Positions 55,696 to 64,000 of a DNA stretch of 64,000 nucleotides are shown here, in pieces. The notes below the pieces were generated by a model. It was not told where the DNA came from. It ran no database searches and saw nothing but the letters and a program-made list of their open reading frames with translations. The translations under genes and the position numbers were made by a program. The stretch spans positions 10,762,821-10,826,820 of the forward strand of contig CM055823.1 of NCBI GenBank assembly GCA_029582265.1, written 5' to 3'. Position 1 is the first letter of the stretch. Each line of letters begins with the position of its first letter. The DNA comes from Zoroaster sp. YZ-2022 (taxonomy: Eukaryota; Echinodermata; Asteroidea; Forcipulatida; Zoroasteridae).

Positions 55696-57096
55696 CTGTA
55701 AAAAATAGTAGTTAAGTTTTATGGAAGTACATGGAATAAAGTATTTGAAATTTCTGAGTTCTAATTTATGTGAATGAGGGAAATAATATGTCACAGTGAA
55801 CATGCTGTAAAAAATAAAAGGAAGGTTTTATAAGTACATGGACCAAGAATAAAGTATTTGAAAATTCAGAGAAGTTCTAATTTATGGGAATGGGGAAAAT
55901 AGTACTTGTAACAAATCTAGAAATGAGTGTACATGGTCTTACACATGTAACAAGTGAAATGACTTCAGTGTAAATGAACCCAACCATGATCCTTTGTTGA
56001 CAAGAAAACAGAATATATTATACCACTGGATCAAATCTGATAATTGGTTGCCCTTTTCACTTTGTTTATGGAAAAACCTTTCAATTTTAGATTTAAATGA
56101 AGCCAACATTGGTATTTATCTCTTGGTATTAAGTCTTGTACAAAAATAAATTTAATCTTTATTTATAATATACTTTACTTTCAGGTTAAGTTTCTAACAA
56201 AAATATAATGATAAATTGACAATGATACATGTAGTGACACTGTAATCAAGCATCTCCTTATTGTGACATGCTTATAAACTGTCTTTGTTTTCACCTATAC
56301 TGCAAATAATTAAAAAATAATGTATAAAATTTGAAAACAAATTCTACATTGATTTTTACATTTTCAAGGTTGTACACATGATTGGCAAAATGTCTGTAAA
56401 GATCAGATGCCATTTTGTACATAAATTGTTAGACATTGAAATAATCAAAGAGTTGTATGGATGCTTGTAAATTGCTAATAAAGCAATGAAATACATATTT
56501 ATTTTAACTGTCTGTTGGGTTTCATAACTTGACTTTTGTGGTTACACACTTCCCTCCCCCACAATTGAAACCACTTTGTTGACCTGTTTAACCTAATTGT
56601 AAACAATCTAGAAATGAGTGTACATGGTCTTACACATGTAACAAGTGAAATGACTTCAGTGTAAATGAACCCAACCATGATCCTTTGTTGATAAAACAGA
56701 ATCAACCTGCATTTATAATAAATGTACGCTCTGTATGTACGATTTAGTGACAGTTCAGAATGGGTGACATTCAGGGGTTGTCATTGGAATCGGTAATTTT
56801 AGAATAAAATGTCTGCCCCCTCCCCCAAGTTCTTGGTGATGGCATGTACTGCCACTGGTGATGAACCAACACATTTTTTTTTTTTTCTAAAATTCTTTGG
56901 TCTATCATTGCAGCACTATAGAATCCAAGAACTAGGGAAGGGGAGGGGCAAACAAGCAATAAAAGTATAAGGGGGCCCAAATTACCAATTCCATTGACTG
57001 ACGACTGGTGCTTCATTATGTCGAAAATCACACCCAGCATCAATTCTGCATAGCTGAAGTTGCAAGATGTTTCTGTCCTTTCTAAAAAAAAAAGAT

Positions 57097-57468
57097 TTAA
57101 GATTGAAAATAGGAGTAAGGGCTTAGATTTAAATAAATGTTGTTTAACTGACATGGATTGGAAAGGTGGTTATCAGATACACCCCTTCTCTTGGACTGAA
57201 ATGCCAGTACTGCTATAGCAAAAAATAATAACAAATTATACTAAACCTTAATTTGTTGTAATAAACAACCATTAAAACTAAATGAAATGTTCATCATTGG
57301 TATGAAGACCCCTTCTCAAACGATCTGTTAACATAAGACGTTAAACCATACCAAGATTGTTGATGACTTGAACAGTTACGATACTGCATTTGGATGTGGT
57401 GTCAACGTCGTGTTGGGGTACTGTTGGCTGGAACTCAGTCTGAGCCATGATACATCGGAGTCAACATG
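57097..57468 (-). CDS. Two-exon 70-aa ORF, copy A
   Basis: The same structure as copy B: exon 1 57468-57352 with ATG at 57448, exon 2 57212-57097. Exon 1 reads MAQTEFQPTVPQHDVDTTSK, with V/E and G/D replacements relative to copy B and no frameshift. An exon 2-like sequence also exists on + at about 9655-9770 and 42075-42165 without exon 1, and both of those are altered. Function unknown. Confidence 0.4.
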
Positions 57469-60446
57469 CTGTAAAAAATAATAGTTAAGTTTTATGGAAG
57501 TACATGGAATAAAGTATTTGAAATTTCTGAGAAGTTCTAATTTAATGAATGAGGAAAAAAATATGTCACGGTGAACATGCTGTAAAAAATAATAGGAAGG
57601 TTTTATAAGTACATGGACCAAGAATAAAGTATTTGAAAATTCAGAGAAGTTCTAATTTATGGGAATGGGGAAAATAGTGTATAATTTTAGAGTAGCTGGA
57701 CCATTGAAATTGAAAAGGGCATTGGTTTGTTTTCAAAATTGCACACAATTATTCTTGACAATGTGTAATACTAATAAATTAAAGAAATGTTCTTGCACGA
57801 AACTCTCATCAACAGAGAAAGGTATTTAAGGAAATTGCAGAGTCTCATATACTCATCATTACGTGTCCACCCCTTTAGAAGCCGACCCGACCAAACCTTA
57901 TATCTGGTCGGGTCGCTATTCACCCTTTTGGGAGATAAATCAACAGTGACTCTGGGGGATTAAGATTGTTATCACCACTAACCCCATAATGAGTTTGATA
58001 AAGGTGTGAAAGCGATCCTGCCTGAAGGATTCCACGTGAATTTTTTCCAAGAGAATACGAAGATATAAGTTGGTATAAGTATCAAAATAGTTACACTTGT
58101 GAAAAGTTTTATGGTTTTCGTTTTTGAACAGTAAAAATCAATAAAGGAATGGCAGAGAACGATTATTTTTGTATATTGGAGAGTTTGATTCCTCGGCTGC
58201 ACTTGCGTGCGCACTGATACTGTGTTTATCGATAAGGTTGTGCTGCCGGTTAAATTAGTACTGTCTTGAACAAAATAATCTAATGAATTGCTTACGCACG
58301 TTTGAGGTAAAATTATTCTTTCAATGTCTTGTAATATAAAATTACGACATCGTTCTTACAATCGAAAATATACGGCTTTTAACCTCTGCGATGGCCGGCA
58401 AAATGCGCATTTTATTGTTACTTATAGTCGGATGAGCACTGTTTTATTGGTGCGTGATAAGTCGGCCGGGCCCAGTAGCGTGGGTTTCGTTGTTTATTCT
58501 CTGAATGTTGACGTCACCGGAATACGCACGTACGGAGAATTTGTTTTAACAAAGAAGTACATTATACAACGATTCGCTTTACACACAACGCGGGGCACTA
58601 CGCAAAAGAGTATTGATCACAACCAAATTCTCTCTACGTTCCGTAGACTGTGATTAACAGTCCTACATGTATTTTTGTGTGTGTGGTGCACGTGATGTAT
58701 GCTCCATAGTGCTAGCGCTGGACGTAGAACCGACTTACTGTCAAGTCTATCTGCACACAGTCTTCGCGCGCGATAGCAGGAACTTTCTATGCGATCGAGT
58801 TTGCAGACGATAGAAATGGCGCTCAAACTTACTTACGTCCAGCGTGGTTCCGCCGTGGATGGTAATGAAATCGACAAAACTATCAAAATAAATGGAAATG
58901 GAATTGGTGTGATAAAGTTCTGTTTGCTGGTTCTGCAGACCAGCATCTAATCGGCGATTGTTTTCGTAAACTTCACCACTTCAGCATAATAAAACCAAGT
59001 CTTTGCAAGAACCAATTAGTCTTTGTAAGTGTTTGTAAGATTTGTTTTAATATGTGTTGAAAATTATATTTTATTATATTGGACAGGTCATAATGTACAC
59101 AAAATCTTGCCAAAATAACAGGAGATGTTAATGAAGTTAATACCCAGAATAGCTATCCTTTAAGTTTCATTTACCAAATCAAAAATTTCCCGGGATTATT
59201 ATTTTTTTTAATTATTTTTTTTAAAATCCAAATTACAAGAGATTTCAATGATAAAAATATCCAAAATAGCCATCCTATAAGTATAAGGTTTTCATATACC
59301 AACATCTAATATAAGCCTGGATTATTTTGTCCTTTTTTGCAAAACTCCGTTCTCATGCCTGCTAAGCTTGGAGAGCATTGATCTGAAATATCTGCTTCAT
59401 TTGAGGCATTACTTTGTTCTTCAGTGTATAGGTTATATTGGATAGTAAATCAATATTTAAAAAAAATAAAAAATTGGGGTGGTGGGTTGAATTGGTTGGT
59501 GGGTCAAAAGAATTAAACAAAAAAAACTTCGATTTTTTTTAACATTGACTATTCTCAATGGCCCCTAAGTTAAAGTCAACTTAATCCAGTGATGACAGAA
59601 CGTGCAAACTTGCACTTCTCATATTTAAGAAGGATATAAGGCAATTCAGTGAATACAATTTCTTCGTGTCTATGGTCATAACTTTTGAAAGTAGTTCCAA
59701 CAGTTTACCAGTCAGGTTTGTGGTCAACAGCAGGTTGTTTATTTAAGGGATTATAGGGATTATCTTGGCTGGACATCAGGACAGTGTGTTTACTTAAGGA
59801 CTTCCCACTGAGGTTGAAAAGGGTGCGTGAAACCAGCAAAATTTTCTAAAGGGCCGGACACGTCATGTATAATTTCATGTGATTGTGATGTGAGTGATGT
59901 CTGAGAGAGGCCTCGGGGAGCAGGACCTACAAGTACATGTATTGTGTCATGAATATTGTGCATTTTTCCTGTGAAATAATTGTCTATGTAAGTTTATTTG
60001 TATCTGAGAAGGGTACAAAATTAAGGAAAAGTGCAGTAAACAATCGCTAGGCTACTTATTTAATTTGTGCACAAACTGAAGATTTTTGGAGAAAACAAAA
60101 ATTACAAAATATATGGCATAAAATTTCTACTGAATAATTGCCATAACCTTAACAACTGAATTTTCCTATCCTTATTTATATTCTAAATACATTTTGGTGA
60201 CATCTGTTCATATTTTGTTTGTTGTTTACTGTCCAAAGTATGTTCACGTAGGCCTAACTAACGTTAGTCATGTTATTGTTAGTTAAACAGGCACAATGCA
60301 ACGACGAATGGACAGCTTAAAAATGGTTTTTCTTGTATAAAAACACGAAGATAAATACAGGAAATCCTCTTAAAAGTAACTTCAAAATACTTACTCTTTT
60401 ATGACCGTGTACTGTTGGCGATCCATTTTACAGCTCTAACAAAATT

Positions 60447-60590
60447 ACGTCTGGGCCATGGCACACACGCAAACAGCTCCATTGTAACCAAATATCGTGT
60501 ACTACACGATATTTGGTTACAATGGATCTACATGTACAATCGATATCGACGCTGTTTGCGTGTACGTGTTGTGCCCATGGCCCAGACTAG
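60447..60590. repeat. Foldback element, second copy
   Basis: The ends are GTCTGGGCCATGG and CCATGGCCCAGAC, with the same 21-bp palindromic centre (60481-60523). The long and short flanks are swapped relative to 12430-12568, as expected of a copy in reverse orientation, yet the single central spacer base reads C in both on the + strand. Confidence 0.8.
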
Positions 60591-60895
60591 CGCCACGTAT
60601 TGCGCCTTGCGGCGCTATACGAACTTTGATTCTTTCATGCAACGTATATGAAACGTTTTAAATATTTTACTTTTTAGCGTAATTCGACACCTGATGACGT
60701 AATCATGACGTCACAGAAAACGGTTTCGTCTGCTTGATATGTTCTGTTTATGTGTTAAGTTTGAAGGCTGTATATGCTTAGCAAGGATGCCTTTGTTACC
60801 GGACAAGCGCCACTGAGAATAAGTAAAAAAATAAAAAAAATAAAAAAAACAGTACAAAAACAATAGGTGTTCGCGCTGCGCTCTCGAACACCTAA

Positions 60896-63800
60896 CTAGA
60901 GCTTAAGTGTTTGTTAGAACAAACACATGGTGTTCGAGTCAACTTCCGGTTCAATCAAATTATCATCGATGATGTCAATATCATATTGTGCAAGGGTTTA
61001 TCATCTTTTATAATAACAATATCAATTTCATATTCAAAAGACATATCAATTTTGCGTTAGAATGTGTTGAATTTGAACTTCCTGTTTGGACAGGAAGTAA
61101 AGGTCACATTAGGTGGTTTGAAGGTTATATATGACCTCATGATTATAAAAAAATAACAAATTTGTCAACTTATACATTAAATTGAAGCTATGAGATATGA
61201 CCTTTTAAAATTTGTAAAAATCGTTACTTCGTGTGCCACTAATTGGACCATTGGCAAAGCATTTATGGTAACTCATTTCACAAGAATTACAAGTTATTAA
61301 TGTAAGGAATTCAATTGTGTTTTTTGTTTTCTAATAGGTCATTTAGTTCTTGAGATATTGGCTGTTGAACTTGGAAATGTTGTGAGATTTAAGCAATAAA
61401 TTAGAAATTAACAAGTGTGACTTGGAACACAATGTTTTTATTTTAAATATTGACACTAGCCCAACACATGCTTTTCAAAAACCATGCTAGATGATAAATC
61501 GACATTAAAAATCACTCATATGAAAATAGTTTGCCAGGGTTGTAGGTAGCCAGATCAACCTATTCAACGTTATTATGGGCATAAAGTCACAAAGTTGATT
61601 TAGGATAGAAGGGGACTACATGTATAGTAACTGGATTAAACTTGGCTGCAAATTCAAAGAGCAGGAAGTGTGGGTTAAATTGTTTGGGGGAGTTGGGGGT
61701 TACTGAAGACACTGAAGCATGGAAGACCATATAAATATTTCCCCTTTCCTTTAGCTAATTAGCCTTTCATTAGAAAACAAACTTATAACTACTACATGAT
61801 AAAGTTGGAAGAAAGCTTGCATCCGTGCTTTCCATCTTCCACTGCCCCCCGCAGAAGAGTTTTTGTCAAAAAGTATATAATGTAATTATATCCACTGGAT
61901 CAAATCTGATAATTGGTTGCCCTTTTCACTTTGTTTATGGAAAAACCTTTCAATTTTAGATTTAAATGAAGCCAACATTGGTATTTATCTCTTGGTATTA
62001 AGTCTTGTACAAACATAAATTTAATCTTTATTTATAATATACTTCACTTTCAGGTTAAGTTTATAACAAAAATATAATGATAAATTGACAATGATAGTGA
62101 CACTGTAATCAAGCATCTCCTTATTGTGACATGCTTATAAACTGTCTTTGTTTTCACCTATACTGCAAATAATTAAAAAATAATGTATAAAATTTGAAAA
62201 CAAATTCTACATTGATTTTTACATGTTCAAGGTTGTACACATGATTGGCAAAATGTCTGTAGCTGCATCCATACTACAGAATTACAACCTAAAGATCAGA
62301 TGCCATTTTGTACATAAATTGTTAGACATTGAACTAACCAAAGAGTTGTATGGGTGCTTGTAAATTGCTAATAAAGCAATAAAATACATATTTATTTAAC
62401 TGTCTGTTGGGTTTCATGACTTGACTTTTGTGGTTACACACTTCCCTCCCCCACAATCAATTGAAACCACTTTGTTGACCTGTTTAACCTACTTGTAACC
62501 AATCTAGAAATGAGTGTACATGGTCTTACACATGTAACAAGTGAAATTACTTCAGTGTAAATGAACCCAACCATGATCCTTTGTTTTCCAAGAAAACAGA
62601 ATATATCCATTGGATCAAATCTTATAATTGGTTGCCTTATTCACTTTGTTTATGGAAAAACCTTTAAATTTTAGATTTAAATGAAGCCAACATTGGTATT
62701 TATCTCTTGGTATTAAGTCTTGTATACAAATAAATTTAATCCTTTCAGGTTAAGTTTATAACAAAAATATAATGATAAATTGACAATGATAGCGACACTG
62801 TAATCAAGCATCTCCTTATTGTGACGTGCTTATAAACTGTCTTTGTTTTCACCTATACTGCAAATAATTAAAAAATAATTTATACAATTTGAAAACAAAT
62901 TCTACATTGAGTTTTACATTTTCAAGGTTGTACACATGATTGGCAAAATGTCTGTAGCTGCATCCATACTACAGAATTACAACCTAAAGATCAGATGCCA
63001 TTTTGTACATAAATTGTTAGACATTGAAATAATCAGAGTTGTATGGGTGCTTGTAAATTGCTAATAAAGCAATGAAATACATATTTATTTTAACTGTCTG
63101 TTGGGTTTCATGACTTGACTTTTGTGGTTACACACTTCCCTCCCCCACAATCAATTGAAACCACTTTGTTGACCTGTTTAACCTACTTGTAACCAATCTA
63201 GAAATGAGTGTACATGGTCTTACACATGTAACAAGTGAAATGACTTCAGTGTAAATGAACCCAACCATGATCCTTTGTTGACAAGAAAACAGAATATATA
63301 TCCACTGGATCAAATCTGATAATTGGTTGCCATTTTCACTTTGTTTATGGAAAAACCTTTCAATTTTAGATTTAAATGAAGCCAACATTGGTATTTATCT
63401 CTTGGTATTAAGTCTTGTACAACAATTAATTTAATCATTATTTATAATATACTTCACTTTCAGGTTAAGTTTATAACAAAAATATAATGATAAATTGACA
63501 ATGATAGTGACACTGTAATCAAGCATCTCCTTATTGTGACATGCTTATAAACTGTCTTTGTTTTCACCTATACCGCAAATAATTAAAAAATTATTTATAA
63601 AATTTGAAAACAAATTATACATTGATTTTTAACTTTTCAAGGCTGTACACATGATTGGCAAAATGTCTGTAAAGATCAGATGCCATTTTGTACATAAATT
63701 GTTAGACATTGAAATAATCAAAGAGTTGTATGGGTGCTTGTAAATTGCTAATAAAGCAATGAAATACATATTTATTTTAACTGTGTTGGGTTTCATGACT

Positions 63801-64000
63801 TGACTTTTGTGGTTACACACTTCCCTCCCCCACAATCAATTGAAACCACTTTGTTGACCTGTTTAACCTACTTGTAACCAATCTAGAAATGAGTGTACAT
63901 GGTCTTACACATGTAACAAGTGAAATGACTTCAGTGTAAATGAACCCAACCATGATCCTTTGTTGACAAGAAAACAGAATATATATCCACTGGATCAAAT
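60896..64000 (-). mobile_element. Helentron/HINE-like element 8 (- strand), 5' end outside the window
   Basis: The 3' end lies at 60896-60940 (CTAG, hairpin, CGAACACCATG). It continues to the right through the common body (ACTTCCTGTTTGGACAGGAAGT near 61080) and at least three 690-bp units up to the window edge. It abuts element 9, whose head starts 2 bp away at 60893. Confidence 0.5.
61890..64000 (-). repeat. Tandem array, about 690-bp unit, at least three copies
   Basis: The landmark CCATGATCCTTTGTT recurs near 62570, 63266 and 63952. The unit is the reverse complement of that at 12867-14846. The array continues past the window end. Repeated short frames reading QQRIMVGFIYTE... are repeat-encoded artefacts. 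Confidence 0.9.

Larger units (their letters stand above)
53224..60893 (-). mobile_element. Helentron/HINE-like element 9 (- strand), about 7.7 kb
   Basis: In - strand order the GCGC-type head begins at 60893 (AGGTGTTCGAGAGCGCAGCG...), followed by a T-rich linker, the CTCAGTGGCGCTTGTCCGG block, the foldback (60590-60447), and unique DNA to about 57770. Then come two tandem copies of about 1.7-1.8 kb (57760-55920 and 55905-54050), and the common body. The end is CTCGAACACCGTG, hairpin TGTTTGTTCTAACAAACAC and AGCTCTAG at 53224. The duplicated part carries the two-exon ORFs at 57097-57468 and 55324-55695. No replicase is seen. The unique part 57770-60200 shows no supported gene. A 44-codon frame at 58816-58950 on + (MALKLTYVQRGSAVDGNEID...) is noted only. 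Confidence 0.5.

Noticed and set aside
58816..58950. 44-codon ORF MALKLTYVQRGSAVDG... on +
   Set aside because: It has an ATG and mixed composition, but no splice, promoter or family support. It was left out as a gene.

Overview
The window is animal nuclear DNA. It is AT-rich, contains short coding exons with GT..AG splice sites, one intact class A GPCR on a single exon, part of an LDL-receptor-type beta-propeller exon, tRNA-derived SINEs, APE-type LINEs, and hAT, piggyBac and Tc1 relics. The mix suggests a marine invertebrate, possibly a deuterostome such as a hemichordate, echinoderm or amphioxus. I cannot name the species. Two runs of exactly 500 N (24626-25125 and 45942-46441) are placeholder assembly gaps, and both touch host exons.

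Layout: (1) 1-2423 is plain flank with one hAT-type element (692-1724) that keeps a perfect 8-bp target duplication. (2) 2424-14846 is a head-to-tail series of + strand elements. They share a 5' head beginning AGGTGTTCG, a T-rich and CTT-rich stretch, often internal tandem repeats of about 148 bp, and a 3' end with CGAACACC, a small hairpin and CTAG. This architecture best fits non-autonomous Helentron/HINE-type rolling-circle elements. (3) 14847-19091 holds a compact, very AT-rich virus-like gene block. Two + strand genes share a near-identical leader. Four - strand genes include two tandem paralogues and a broken capsid-like gene. A minisatellite follows. (4) 20464-22924 is a dead piggyBac. 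(5) 24522-27590 has two orphan host-type exons, a LINE 3' fragment and a SINE. (6) 28340-44659 is bounded by two nearly identical hAT derivatives in opposite orientation, with a LINE and the GPCR gene between them. The second hAT copy is split by a SINE, and the SINE is split by a 4.9-kb Helentron-like element carrying a three-exon gene candidate. (7) 45047-45941 has a Tc1 relic and an LRP5/6-like exon. (8) 46831-64000 mirrors region 2: the same Helentron-like families run head to tail on the - strand, with a nested TIR element, a duplicated two-exon ORF and tandem repeats of about 690 bp.

The only confident intact host gene is the GPCR (36016-37008, -). The LRP5/6-like exon is confident but incomplete. 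Other host-like coding pieces are splice-flanked fragments, several of them inside the rolling-circle-like elements, which would fit gene capture. The most unusual content is the virus-like block, with leaders resembling the early and late promoter classes of cytoplasmic DNA viruses, and the evidence that 30217-37370 was inverted by recombination between the two hAT copies. That evidence is one 8-bp target duplication split between the two copies.
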